A stretch of DNA of 29,950 bases from an uncultured Muribaculaceae bacterium (GTDB taxonomy: Bacteria; Bacteroidota; Bacteroidia; Bacteroidales; Muribaculaceae): contig CAJUJB010000031.1 in NCBI GenBank assembly GCA_910586595.1, positions 1 through 29,950 of the forward strand, written 5' to 3'. Below are positions 1 through 8,002 of the stretch, piece by piece. The translations under genes and the position numbers were made by a program. Each line of letters opens with the position of its first letter. Position 1 is the stretch's first letter. The notes under the pieces are model-generated. The model saw only the letters and a list, made by a program, of their open reading frames with translations. It searched no databases and was not told where the DNA came from.

Positions 1-40
1 CGGATGTCATTCCGATTTTCTTTCCAATTAATCCTGGCAT
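1..40 (-). CDS. rplC: 50S ribosomal protein L3, N-terminal fragment (cut by window edge)
   Basis: Reading the minus strand from an ATG at 40-38 gives MPGLIGKKIGMTS, the characteristic start of ribosomal protein L3, and the frame is still open at base 1. L3 is an early-assembling 50S protein that binds 23S rRNA near the peptidyl-transferase centre. It follows rpsJ after 57 bases with no terminator between them, which is the usual S10-operon order rpsJ-rplC. Only 13 codons and one base are visible, so the identity rests on the conserved N-terminus and on synteny. Confidence 0.9.
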   Translation of the reverse strand, partial: MPGLIGKKIGMTS

Positions 41-98
41 TTCTCTGTTAATTTGTATGTTGATATATTTGTGAGGTGATTATTCCCGTGGGCTTGTA

Positions 99-404
99 TC
101 AGCACTTGATTTCCACTTCCACGCCGCTGGGGAGCTCAAGCTTCATCAGCGCGTCAACGATTTTGGGAGTTGCGTTGTAGATGTCGATGAGACGCTTGTA
201 GCAGCTGAGCTGGAACTGCTCGCGGCTCTTCTTGTTGACGAAGGTAGAGCGGTTGACGGTGAAGATACGTTTGTGGGTGGGCAGGGGGATAGGACCGCTG
301 ATTACCGCGCCGATCGACTTCACTGTCTTTACGATCTTTTCAGCCGATTTGTCAACGAGGCTGTGGTCGTAAGATTTGAGTTTGATACGGATAATGGGGT
401 TCAT
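99..404 (-). CDS. rpsJ: 30S ribosomal protein S10
   Basis: Predicted 101-residue ribosomal protein S10 (uS10), a 30S head protein that also acts as NusE in transcription antitermination. The length matches the family, and conserved stretches are present: IRIKLKSYDHSLVDKSAEKI near the start, GPIPLPTHKRIFTVNRS in the middle and the ending LPSGVEVEIKC. It starts 21 bases after the fusA stop and is followed by rplC, so it joins the str genes and the S10 ribosomal cluster in one transcript. No tuf gene lies between fusA and rpsJ, which is common in Bacteroidetes. Confidence 0.97.
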   Translation of the reverse strand: MNPIIRIKLKSYDHSLVDKSAEKIVKTVKSIGAVISGPIPLPTHKRIFTVNRSTFVNKKSREQFQLSCYKRLIDIYNATPKIVDALMKLELPSGVEVEIKC

Positions 405-425
405 ATATAATTATGTGTTGTTATA

Positions 426-2552
426 TTACTTGAGAAGGTCGACACGGCCCTGGCATTCGGTGAGAACGTCTTTGGCGATCGAGTTAGACACTTCAGCGTA
501 GTGCGAGAACGACATGGTCGAAGTTGCGCGGCCGGAAGTGATAGTACGGAGGGCGGTTACATAGCCGAACATTTCAGCAAGAGGAGCCTTGGCTTTTACC
601 ACGCGGGCACCTGAGCGGCTGCTTTCCATGCCTTCTACCTGACCACGACGCTTGTTAAGGTCGGAGATAACGTCACCCATCGATTCCTCGGGAGTAACAA
701 CCTCGATCTTCATGATAGGCTCGAGAAGAACGGGACCTGCCTTTTCGCATGCCTTCTTGAAGGCCTGGATTGCACAGAGCTCGAACGAGAGTTGATCGGA
801 GTCAACCGGGTGGAACGAACCGTCGATAACGGTAACCTTGAGGTGTTCTACGGGGAAGCCAGCGAGCACACCATTCTTCATAGCGGTGGTGAAGCCCTTC
901 TGGATAGAGGGGATAAATTCTTTAGGAATGTTACCACCCTTAACTTCGTCTACGAACTGGAGGTTGCCTTCGAAGCCTTCGTCAACGGGTTCTACGCGTA
1001 CGATGATGTCAGCGAATTTACCGCGACCACCGGTCTGTTTCTTGAATACCTCACGGAGCTCGCAAGGACGGGTGATAGCCTCTTTGTAAGTAACCTGAGG
1101 ACGACCCTGGTTACATTCAACCTTGAACTCGCGACGGAGACGGTCGATGATAATATCGAGGTGAAGCTCACCCATACCAGAGATAACGGTCTGGCCGGTC
1201 TCTTCATTGGTTTCAACACGGAAGGTGGGGTCTTCTTCAGCAAGCTTCTGGAGACCAACGCCGAGTTTGTCAAGGTCTTTCTGAGTTTTGGGCTCAACGG
1301 CGATACCGATCACAGGATCGGGGAATTCCATAGCTTCGAGAACGATGGGAGCATCTTCAGCGCAGAGGGTGTCACCAGTGCGGATATCCTTGAAGCCTAC
1401 ACCGGCACCGATATCACCGCAGCCGATAGCTTCCATGGGGTTCTGCTTGTTGGAGTGCATCTGGAACAGACGCGATACACGTTCTTTCTTACCAGAGCGG
1501 CTGTTGAGCACGTAAGAACCGGCAACAACATCACCTGAGTAAACGCGGAAGAAGGTAAGACGACCTACATAGGGGTCAGTAGCGATCTTGAACGCAAGCG
1601 CGCACATGGGAGCTTCGCTTGAAGGTTCACGGGTGATCACTTCGTCGGGGTTGTCGAGCGAACGGCCTTCAACTGCACCTGAGTCAACAGGGCTGGGGAG
1701 GTAAGCGCAGACAGCGTCGAGGAGGCACTGCACGCCTTTGTTCTTGAACGACGAACCGCAGATCATAGGAACGAGGTCCATCGAGAGGGTAGCCTTGCGG
1801 AGTGCACGCTTGATTTCCTCTACGGTGATGGTTGAAGGATCGTCGAAGTATTTGCTCATCAGATCGTCGTCATATTCAGCGATCTTCTCGAGCATTTTGT
1901 CGCGCCACTGCTCTGCCTCATCCTGGAGAGAAGCGGGGATTTCTTCAATCTCATAGTTGGCACCCATGGTCTCGTCGTGCCAGAAGATAGCCTTCATCTG
2001 GATGAGGTCAACCACACCCTTGAATGTTTCTTCAGCACCGATAGGAATCTGGATGGGGCAAGGATTTGCACCGAGAACGTCCTGGAGCTGACGCACTACC
2101 TCGAAGAAGTTAGCGCCTGAGCGGTCCATTTTGTTCACATATCCGATACGGGGTACATTGTATTTGTCGGCCTGGCGCCATACGGTCTCAGACTGGGGCT
2201 CAACACCACCTACTGCACAGAATGCAGCAACGGCACCGTCGAGTACACGGAGCGAACGCTCTACCTCGACAGTGAAGTCGACGTGTCCCGGAGTGTCGAT
2301 AAGGTTGATTTTGAACTTGTCGTCGTTATACTTCCAGAAAGTGGTCGTAGCGGCCGAGGTAATTGTAATACCACGCTCCTGCTCCTGAGCCATCCAGTCC
2401 ATGGTAGCTGCACCATCGTGTACTTCACCAATTTTGTGGGTGAGGCCGGTGTAGAAAAGGATACGCTCCGAAGTAGTGGTTTTACCGGCGTCGATGTGAG
2501 CCATGATGCCGATGTTGCGTGTATATTTGAGATGTTCGTCTGATTTAGCCAT
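426..2552 (-). CDS. fusA: Translation elongation factor G
   Basis: Full-length EF-G of 708 residues, the GTPase that drives translocation of tRNA and mRNA on the ribosome and, with ribosome recycling factor, ribosome recycling. All G motifs are visible: P-loop AHIDAGKT at residues 18-25, RGITI at 60-64, DTPGH at 86-90 and NKMD at 140-143. The length fits canonical EF-G domains I-V. It sits 42 bases after rpsG and 21 before rpsJ in the str operon and is presumably transcribed from the promoter ahead of rpsL. Large ORFs on the opposite strand inside this gene are coding shadows. I see no sign of truncation or of a second, specialised EF-G. Confidence 0.98.
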   Translation of the reverse strand: MAKSDEHLKYTRNIGIMAHIDAGKTTTSERILFYTGLTHKIGEVHDGAATMDWMAQEQERGITITSAATTTFWKYNDDKFKINLIDTPGHVDFTVEVERSLRVLDGAVAAFCAVGGVEPQSETVWRQADKYNVPRIGYVNKMDRSGANFFEVVRQLQDVLGANPCPIQIPIGAEETFKGVVDLIQMKAIFWHDETMGANYEIEEIPASLQDEAEQWRDKMLEKIAEYDDDLMSKYFDDPSTITVEEIKRALRKATLSMDLVPMICGSSFKNKGVQCLLDAVCAYLPSPVDSGAVEGRSLDNPDEVITREPSSEAPMCALAFKIATDPYVGRLTFFRVYSGDVVAGSYVLNSRSGKKERVSRLFQMHSNKQNPMEAIGCGDIGAGVGFKDIRTGDTLCAEDAPIVLEAMEFPDPVIGIAVEPKTQKDLDKLGVGLQKLAEEDPTFRVETNEETGQTVISGMGELHLDIIIDRLRREFKVECNQGRPQVTYKEAITRPCELREVFKKQTGGRGKFADIIVRVEPVDEGFEGNLQFVDEVKGGNIPKEFIPSIQKGFTTAMKNGVLAGFPVEHLKVTVIDGSFHPVDSDQLSFELCAIQAFKKACEKAGPVLLEPIMKIEVVTPEESMGDVISDLNKRRGQVEGMESSRSGARVVKAKAPLAEMFGYVTALRTITSGRATSTMSFSHYAEVSNSIAKDVLTECQGRVDLLK

Positions 2553-2594
2553 TTTGCTGTTGTCGATAAGGATTTATAATCAACGGAAAATCGC

Positions 2595-3071
2595 TTAGAA
2601 ACGGAAGTGGGCGAAAGCGCGGTTGGCTTCGGCCATCTTGTGCATGTCTTCTTTGCGTTTGTAAGCACCGCCCTGATTGTTGAAGGCGTCAACGATTTCA
2701 GCAGCGAGCTTGTCGGCCATCGTTTTGCCACCACGTTTGCGGGCGTAAGAAATAAGATTTTTCATTGATATAGACTCCTTGCGGTCTGCACGGATCTCGG
2801 TAGGAACCTGGAAAGTGGCACCGCCAACACGGCGGCTCTTCACTTCTACCTGCGGAGTGACGTTTTCGAGCGCTTTTTTCCAGATGTCGAGAGATGAGAG
2901 CTCTTCGTTGGGAAGTTTAGACTTCACAGTCTCAAGTGCGCTGTAGAAAATGGTGAAAGCGGTATTTTTCTTACCGTCATACATGAGGTGGTTGACAAAT
3001 TTAGTCACTCGCACATCGTTGAAAACGGGATCGGGGAGAACGAGCCGTTTTTTAGGTTTGGACTTTCTCAT
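2595..3071 (-). CDS. rpsG: 30S ribosomal protein S7
   Basis: Ribosomal protein S7 (uS7), 158 residues, a primary binder of the 3' major domain of 16S rRNA that nucleates assembly of the 30S head. Family stretches such as MRKSKPKKRLVLPDPVFND at the start, KFVNHLMYDGKKNTA and GGATFQVPTEIRADRK are present and the length is typical. It lies between rpsL (208 bases upstream) and fusA (42 bases downstream). The rpsL-rpsG gap is long for this operon and holds two hairpins. In E. coli the S7 autoregulatory site lies in that same gap, so a similar role here is possible but only inferred. Confidence 0.97.
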   Translation of the reverse strand: MRKSKPKKRLVLPDPVFNDVRVTKFVNHLMYDGKKNTAFTIFYSALETVKSKLPNEELSSLDIWKKALENVTPQVEVKSRRVGGATFQVPTEIRADRKESISMKNLISYARKRGGKTMADKLAAEIVDAFNNQGGAYKRKEDMHKMAEANRAFAHFRF

Positions 3072-3133
3072 TTTTAGAGTGTCGGTGTTTTGTTTTTGAT
3101 TGCTTGGTTGCTTGCTTCGTTTATCTTCAGCGG

Positions 3134-3265
3134 GCGACCTCTGTCGCGGGCTTACTCAACCAAAAGGATAGCTGCAAGAAATGCAAAAACGAGTTGAAAA
3201 TAATTGAATTTTTACTCGGGTGCTATAAGATTACTTCACCCGCCGGGCGTCTCACCGGGTGAGAC
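3134..3265 (-). other. Two hairpins in the rpsL-rpsG intercistronic region
   Basis: The 208-base gap between rpsL and rpsG contains two short stem-loops: 3249-3265 (7-bp stem, CGG loop) just after the rpsL stop, and 3134-3147 (5-bp GCGAC/GTCGC stem, four-base loop). Neither is followed by a T run on the minus strand, so they do not look like intrinsic terminators. RNA processing or S7 feedback control are possible roles, both inferred. I found no TAnnTTTG promoter element here. Confidence 0.4.
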
Positions 3266-3279
3266 TTGCGTACGACGGA

Positions 3280-3669
3280 TTACTTCTTGGCAGCACCGGC
3301 CTTAGGACGCTTGGCACCGTATTTCGAGCGGCGCTGAGTGCGGTCCTTCACACCTGCGGTATCGAGAGTACCACGAACGATGTGGTAGCGTACACCAGGG
3401 AGGTCTTTAACACGGCCACCGCGTACGAGCACGATTGAGTGTTCCTGCAGGTTGTGACCTTCACCGGGGATATAGGAGTTTACTTCCTTGCCGTTGGTAA
3501 GGCGCACACGGGCCACTTTACGCATTGCCGAGTTAGGCTTTTTAGGGGTGGTGGTGTACACACGCACGCAGACACCGCGACGCTGGGGGCACGAGTCGAG
3601 CGCGGGGCTCTTACTCTTGTCTTCCAATGCCACGCGTCCTTTACGTACTAATTGCTGAATAGTAGGCAT
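3280..3669 (-). CDS. rpsL: 30S ribosomal protein S12
   Basis: Ribosomal protein S12 (uS12), 129 residues, at the decoding centre of the 30S subunit; it affects decoding accuracy and is the classical target of streptomycin-resistance mutations. Signature segments TPKKPNSAMRKVARVRLTNG (residues 41-60) and PGEGHNLQEHS (68-78) are intact. The lysines at 43/44 and 88, where resistance substitutions usually arise, are wild type. D89 in VKDLPG is the aspartate that is methylthiolated by RimO in some bacteria. It is the first gene of the operon; the leader from the promoter at 3829-3860 is about 150 bases. Confidence 0.98.
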   Translation of the reverse strand: MPTIQQLVRKGRVALEDKSKSPALDSCPQRRGVCVRVYTTTPKKPNSAMRKVARVRLTNGKEVNSYIPGEGHNLQEHSIVLVRGGRVKDLPGVRYHIVRGTLDTAGVKDRTQRRSKYGAKRPKAGAAKK

Positions 3670-3709
3670 CTTAGTTTCTTTGCTTTGTTACTGTAATATC
3701 TTATGTATG

Positions 3710-3808
3710 TTATTTCTCGTTTTTGACGTCGAACCGGAGCTTACGCCATACACTCATAAAACCGCCCATCGCATTATCAGTCAGATGATTAGCAATGGAG
3801 CGGCGCAT
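3710..3808 (-). CDS. Possible 32-codon leader ORF ahead of rpsL
   Basis: An ATG at 3808-3806, roughly 15 bases after the expected transcription start, opens a 32-codon frame beginning MRRSIANHLTDNAMGGF and ending in a basic segment with VWRKLRFDVKNEK. It stops 40 bases before the rpsL start. I do not recognise the peptide. It could be a leader peptide that couples translation to rpsL expression, or chance. Its support is position only; conservation in related genomes would be needed to treat it as a gene. Confidence 0.3.
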   Translation of the reverse strand: MRRSIANHLTDNAMGGFMSVWRKLRFDVKNEK

Positions 3809-3828
3809 GAGCGCACTGTTCAACGGCG

Positions 3829-3860
3829 CAAAGTTAGTAATTATTTCCCTAATAACCAAA
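3829..3860 (-). promoter_or_regulatory. Bacteroidetes housekeeping promoter for the rpsL operon
   Basis: On the minus strand a TTTG (-33) at 3860-3857 is followed after exactly 20 bases by TAACTTTG (-7) at 3836-3829. Both elements match the Bacteroidetes primary-sigma consensus TTTG-N19-21-TAnnTTTG perfectly. It points into rpsL and predicts a start near 3822-3825. Confidence 0.85.
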
Positions 3861-4044
3861 CATTTTACGCTTTTTCTATCAATTATTTTCACTCACCCCA
3901 AAAGCTCCGTTACAACCACCTTCACAGCCCCACTTACTCTTCTAAGCTGACCCGTTCGACAGACAGCCCGATAAACACCCGACAAGCTCGACACAGACAA
4001 CGCACAACCCTCAATCTCCCGCATTCCGGCCTCTTCGGGCAAAG

Positions 4045-4078
4045 AAAATTCCGGCGTCGTGAGTGGCGCCGGAATTTT
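4045..4078 (-). terminator. Intrinsic terminator after the GH20 gene
   Basis: A perfect 12-bp inverted repeat (AAAATTCCGGCG at 4045-4056 and its complement at 4067-4078) has a 10-base loop and ends in a T-rich run on both strands. It lies 22 bases past the hexosaminidase stop and ahead of the rpsL promoter. The stretch 3670-4099 otherwise holds only that promoter and the possible leader ORF. Confidence 0.85.
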
Positions 4079-4099
4079 ATAAATTAACACGAAGAACTC

Positions 4100-6367
4100 T
4101 TACTTACCCGTATTAAGTATCGACACAACAGACGGATGCCCGTTAAGCCACAGCCGTACGCGTATCTGCGAAGCATCTCCTACGGCCACATTTTCTCCAG
4201 CCTTGATCTCCTGAGAGGATTCAGTCGGGGTAAGACCGTCGAACGTATAGCGCAACACAGCATCGGGATATGGGGAGTTAACCGTGAAGCTCTTTCCTCC
4301 GTCGGTGAGCTTAATACCCGGCTGACGCACGTGGTAAGTATATCCGGCAGCCTCCCATTTAGGAATCTCCGAAACAATCACAGCCTGGAAGGCCGGATCG
4401 GTATATGTGCTGTCGGGATTCCAGCCACGTTCAGCCAGACCAAGCATCTTTGGCAACAGCATAGTCTCGAGTGTGGCGGCATCGCGCACAGTCTCTGACC
4501 AGATCTGACCTTGAACACCGAGAACATTCGCACCCGGCACAGTGCACAAACGCGCAGGATAACCAGAGAGGGCTGTAAATTCGTCATTCCATCCACCCCA
4601 GCTAAGACCTCGCTCATCGGGATGTGGACTATACATCATATCGAGATAGAAGTAATCGACATTGCTAAGCACAACAGGGTAGCCCGCTCCGGCAATTGAG
4701 TTAACCACACTGCCCTGCCCCTGCGACGGAAGTGTACTCCAGCAGTTGATGCTGTAGATGGCAGGGATAACGGTCTTGTTGTAGTCGTCAGCATGCTTCA
4801 GGGCGACTTCCTGCCATGCCGACATGGGAATACCCTTTTTGGCATAGTTCTCGCTCACCTTACGCACAAAATAGGCATGAACGTCTTTCTCGCTCTTCAG
4901 CCCTTCTTTTTTCATCAGTTCAGCCACGGCAGGACTACCACTCCAGGCTCCATGAGGCACTTCGTCGCCACCGATATGTATGGCCGGCAGGGGCACTCCG
5001 GCTTCATTATGCAGAGCGATAAGCTCATCTGCCAGAACATCCATCAACTTATACGGGCCATCGAGCGCCGGATTCATAACATTGTCGTGGAAAGCCTGCG
5101 CGGAAGTATACTTCGACGTATCTCCTTCCTCGCTCAGCAGCATCGAGCGGTCGCCGGTGCGACGGGCACGGAGCTCCATGGCTTTGATTGCCGCTCTGGC
5201 ATGACCCGGAGACTCCATCTCGGGAATAACGGCTATACCAAGACTATCGGCATAGCGCAGGAGGTCGATATATTCCTGACGGGTATAGTATCCATTGGCC
5301 GACCCTGCGGAAGTGAATGGATTTCCGTCACCGGCAAAAATCTGCGGAAGGAAATCGGCATCTGGATTCACCGCATAACCGCGACGCGAGCCCATCTCTG
5401 TAAGCTCGGGCAGCGCCTCGATTTCAAGACGCCAGGCCTCGTCATCGACAAGATGGAAGTGGAAGGTATTGAGGCCATAGACAGCCATCAGATCGAGAAC
5501 CCGGCGTATTTCTTCCGGCGATTGGAAGTTACGGGCTACGTCAATCATCATACCGCGGTAAGGCATCGAGGGCCAGTCGGTAATAACTACATTGGGCAGC
5601 GTGACGGCTTCAGTTCCGAAATTATGGGTTATACGACGCTGCAGTGCCGGCCACATTTTCTCCGGAGCCTCAATGGTCATCTTGCCGTCGGCAACAGTGA
5701 TGCGGTATTCTCCTTCATGTTCTGCGCCAGCAAGCGGCTTGAAATCGGCCTCAGCAGGATTAACCGTACTCTCCCCTTCTCCAAGTTGTACCTGCTTGAA
5801 TGAAGGCACCACGTCGTAAACGCCACGGGCTGCGGTAGGCATCACGCGCTCGTTGATGGCATACACGGCATCGCCATACGGCATGCGGTCAACTCCGCCG
5901 GCCGTATAACTCTCAGCTTTATCCGACAGAGGTCGGCGCGTATAAGCAGCCGCTTCGGTTGTGCCGTCATGATTGATAAGATGGAAGCCATCTGGGCTGT
6001 AGCACACCGACATAAGCGAGCCGCGGGTGATAATCTCGAAGGTGAGCGTATCTGTGCCTGTAGCGTTGGCAAATGCCGGAGAGCCTATGGCATAGTAGCC
6101 TGGCACGATCTCGATGATTGTATCTGCGGGATTTACAGGCTGCATGCGACGCGCGAATTGGTTGAAGCCTATGCGGTCGACTCCGCGCAGGTCGCCAGTG
6201 ACGGTAATGGTTTGTTTGTAGTGGTTAGCACCGGTTGAATCTGCCGGAAGATTCACTCCTTCCCAGGCAACACTTACCTTAGGCGCATCGGTGGCTTTTG
6301 AAGGCGTACACGACGGAGCTATGGCGAGGGCGGCCAGCGGCAACAGGGCAATAAGACTGCTCTTCAT
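4100..6367 (-). CDS. Exported beta-N-acetylhexosaminidase (GH20 family)
   Basis: A 755-residue exported glycoside hydrolase of family 20, expected to release terminal beta-linked GlcNAc or GalNAc from glycans by substrate-assisted catalysis. The N-terminus is a signal peptide ending in APSC at residues 17-20; a lipoprotein is possible, though proline at -2 is atypical. An N-terminal GH20b-like region covers about 150-262. The catalytic barrel starts at RGMMIDVARNF (271-281) and carries the acid/base pair D468-E469 in HIGGDEVP (464-471). A beta-rich tail with YTFDGLTPT (707-715) resembles the C-terminal domain of chitobiase-type enzymes. Host mucin or peptidoglycan-derived sugars are plausible substrates, but specificity cannot be read here. 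It follows the thioredoxin-like gene across a hairpin, and I found no TAnnTTTG promoter of its own. Confidence 0.93.
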   Translation of the reverse strand: MKSSLIALLPLAALAIAPSCTPSKATDAPKVSVAWEGVNLPADSTGANHYKQTITVTGDLRGVDRIGFNQFARRMQPVNPADTIIEIVPGYYAIGSPAFANATGTDTLTFEIITRGSLMSVCYSPDGFHLINHDGTTEAAAYTRRPLSDKAESYTAGGVDRMPYGDAVYAINERVMPTAARGVYDVVPSFKQVQLGEGESTVNPAEADFKPLAGAEHEGEYRITVADGKMTIEAPEKMWPALQRRITHNFGTEAVTLPNVVITDWPSMPYRGMMIDVARNFQSPEEIRRVLDLMAVYGLNTFHFHLVDDEAWRLEIEALPELTEMGSRRGYAVNPDADFLPQIFAGDGNPFTSAGSANGYYTRQEYIDLLRYADSLGIAVIPEMESPGHARAAIKAMELRARRTGDRSMLLSEEGDTSKYTSAQAFHDNVMNPALDGPYKLMDVLADELIALHNEAGVPLPAIHIGGDEVPHGAWSGSPAVAELMKKEGLKSEKDVHAYFVRKVSENYAKKGIPMSAWQEVALKHADDYNKTVIPAIYSINCWSTLPSQGQGSVVNSIAGAGYPVVLSNVDYFYLDMMYSPHPDERGLSWGGWNDEFTALSGYPARLCTVPGANVLGVQGQIWSETVRDAATLETMLLPKMLGLAERGWNPDSTYTDPAFQAVIVSEIPKWEAAGYTYHVRQPGIKLTDGGKSFTVNSPYPDAVLRYTFDGLTPTESSQEIKAGENVAVGDASQIRVRLWLNGHPSVVSILNTGK

Positions 6368-6408
6368 AGTTTTAGAGTTTAATTGTGTATGTTTTATGGT
6401 GGTTTTTT

Positions 6409-6453
6409 ATAAAATAAACAGCCCCGGCAGTCGTGGCATCCGACCGCCGGGGC
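6409..6453 (-). terminator. Hairpin and T-rich stretch after the thioredoxin-like gene
   Basis: An 8-bp GC-rich stem (GCCCCGGC at 6421-6428 with GCCGGGGC at 6446-6453), with a further internal GTCG/CGAC pairing, starts seven bases after the stop of the upstream gene. On the minus strand it is followed by a broken T-rich run (TGTTTATTTTAT). It probably ends or attenuates the greA-HIT-thioredoxin transcript before the GH20 gene. Confidence 0.65.
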
Positions 6454-6459
6454 ATAATA

Positions 6460-7557
6460 TCAGAACATGCGTCCTACCTGCTTTGGCAGATCGGTAGGAT
6501 CGACGACTCTTGACGTCAGATTACCCTGCCGGTCGATGATAAACGTCATCGGCAAAGCACCTACATTGTAGGAGTTCAGCACGGCAGCTCCATCGTGGCC
6601 GGAGTTCCACACAGTCACCCAAGGCAGATTCAAGGCAGCTTCTTTCCATGCCACCTCGTCATTATCGAAGGCAATCTGGTAAATCTCGAGCCCCTTGTCA
6701 TGATAAAGCGTATAGAGGTCGTTGAGTATGCTGTTGTATGCAGGCGAGAACTGCTGGTCGTAGGCTGTGAAGCTCAGGAGCACTACATTGCCCTTCCCGG
6801 CCACCTCACTCAGCGAGTGGAGTTCTCCGCGGTTGTCATAACGTGAAATTTCTATAAGCCCCGATTCAGGAACTTCAATCACCTGGCCACTCTCGCCTTC
6901 GGGTATCTTGCCGAGAGCCCTGCGACCTTCGAAGAAGGCAGCCTTCAAGGCATCGCCATGCGGATCTTCCGGCTTATAATGTGCGTAAACCTGAGCGGCC
7001 GCACCATAGATCCGGTTGCCGAAGTTTTCTTTAGGATTGAAGATAAGTGTATTTCCCACCGACTTTCCGACGGTATAATATGCCACAATGCCAGTGGTGT
7101 CGCTCACGATGAAACCAGCCAGCTTTTTCTGGAGTTCGGCTACATCGGAAGTTGAGGCCACAATACTGTCGACAGCACCGACGGCATGGGCCATATCCGT
7201 GCCACCGAGGCGATGACCCGTGCCAAATGTAGACGCATTGGCATTAATGGTCACGGCGTCAGTTCCCTCTACAGGAAAATACACACTGCCTTTGCCCGGC
7301 AAGATCACACGCATTATGTCGGCAATAGCAGCCGGCTCAGCCGATTTATACTCGAACCGGCCGTCTTTCGACACGTCCACTGAGTCGAGAACATACCAAT
7401 GACCGGCATTGCAGGCCTCAACGGCAAGCTTCGTTCCGTCGGACGCGCCTTCAAGTGTACCTTTCACGCTCCAGCCCTCATGATGTGAGCACGCGGTCAT
7501 GGCAAGCAACACAAGCGAGGCTCCGGCTATTTTTTTAGTTACATTCATAAAAAACAT
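6460..7557 (-). CDS. Lipoprotein with DUF4369-like and thioredoxin-fold domains, lacking CXXC
   Basis: Predicted envelope lipoprotein of about 365 residues. A GTG that overlaps the HIT stop would add ten residues, but ATG at 7557 (or 7548) puts a normal lipoprotein signal, KKIAGASLVLLAMTAC, at the N-terminus, so I chose 7557. After the lipidated cysteine comes a DUF4369-like beta domain (WSVKGTLEGASDGTKLAVEA) and then a TlpA/AhpC-type thioredoxin fold over roughly the last 120 residues (VVLLSFTAYDQQFSP, LEIYQIAFDND, LPMTFIIDRQGNL). Where active relatives have WCXXC this protein has AYDQQFS; its only other cysteine is near the N-terminus. Thiol redox chemistry is therefore unlikely, and a binding or structural role is the better guess. 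Last gene of the greA-HIT unit. Confidence 0.8.
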   Translation of the reverse strand: MFFMNVTKKIAGASLVLLAMTACSHHEGWSVKGTLEGASDGTKLAVEACNAGHWYVLDSVDVSKDGRFEYKSAEPAAIADIMRVILPGKGSVYFPVEGTDAVTINANASTFGTGHRLGGTDMAHAVGAVDSIVASTSDVAELQKKLAGFIVSDTTGIVAYYTVGKSVGNTLIFNPKENFGNRIYGAAAQVYAHYKPEDPHGDALKAAFFEGRRALGKIPEGESGQVIEVPESGLIEISRYDNRGELHSLSEVAGKGNVVLLSFTAYDQQFSPAYNSILNDLYTLYHDKGLEIYQIAFDNDEVAWKEAALNLPWVTVWNSGHDGAAVLNSYNVGALPMTFIIDRQGNLTSRVVDPTDLPKQVGRMF

Positions 7558-7583
7558 GGTAATGATGGTCTGAAAATCGAGGC

Positions 7584-7979
7584 TCACTCAAAGTTGGCCG
7601 CTATTCGCGATGCGATCTCAGCCATCCGTTCGGGCTCGAGCTGCAGCTTTGCCTTACGGAAGTCGAGGTCATCCTCGGTCTTTATGGGCACAATGTGAAT
7701 ATGGGCGTGAGGAACCTCGAGGCCGATGACAGCTGTAGCAATGCGCGCACAATCTGTACTCTTCTCCACAGCCTTCGCCACACGCTTGGCAAAAAGCTGC
7801 AGGGCAGCATACTCCTCGTCGTCAAGATTGAATATATAATCAACCTCACGCTTAGGAACCACGAGCGTATGGCCTTCCGACACCGGATTAATGTCGAGGA
7901 AGGCATAATGGCGATCGTCTTCAGCGACCTTATAGGAAGGAATCTCACCGGCGATGATGCGGGAAAATATTGAAGCCAT
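7584..7979 (-). CDS. HIT-family nucleotide hydrolase
   Basis: A 131-residue histidine-triad protein of the Hint/PKCI type. The active-site motif HAHIHIVP is at residues 91-98, and the N-terminal FSRIIAGEIPSYKV and FLDINPVSEGHTLVVPKR segments are typical of bacterial Hint proteins, which hydrolyse purine nucleoside phosphoramidates and related AMP conjugates in the cytoplasm. It starts 23 bases after the greA stop, so it is very probably co-transcribed with greA, a pairing often seen in Bacteroidetes. The next start lies 26 bases downstream, with an alternative GTG that overlaps the stop. The exact physiological substrate is not known for most family members. Confidence 0.92.
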   Translation of the reverse strand: MASIFSRIIAGEIPSYKVAEDDRHYAFLDINPVSEGHTLVVPKREVDYIFNLDDEEYAALQLFAKRVAKAVEKSTDCARIATAVIGLEVPHAHIHIVPIKTEDDLDFRKAKLQLEPERMAEIASRIAANFE

Positions 7980-8002
7980 AGTCAGAATTTACTTGCAGCT
8001 GA

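Noticed and set aside
792..1538. A 248-codon plus-strand frame opposite fusA
   Set aside because: EF-G is complete and highly conserved on the other strand; the plus frame mirrors its codons.
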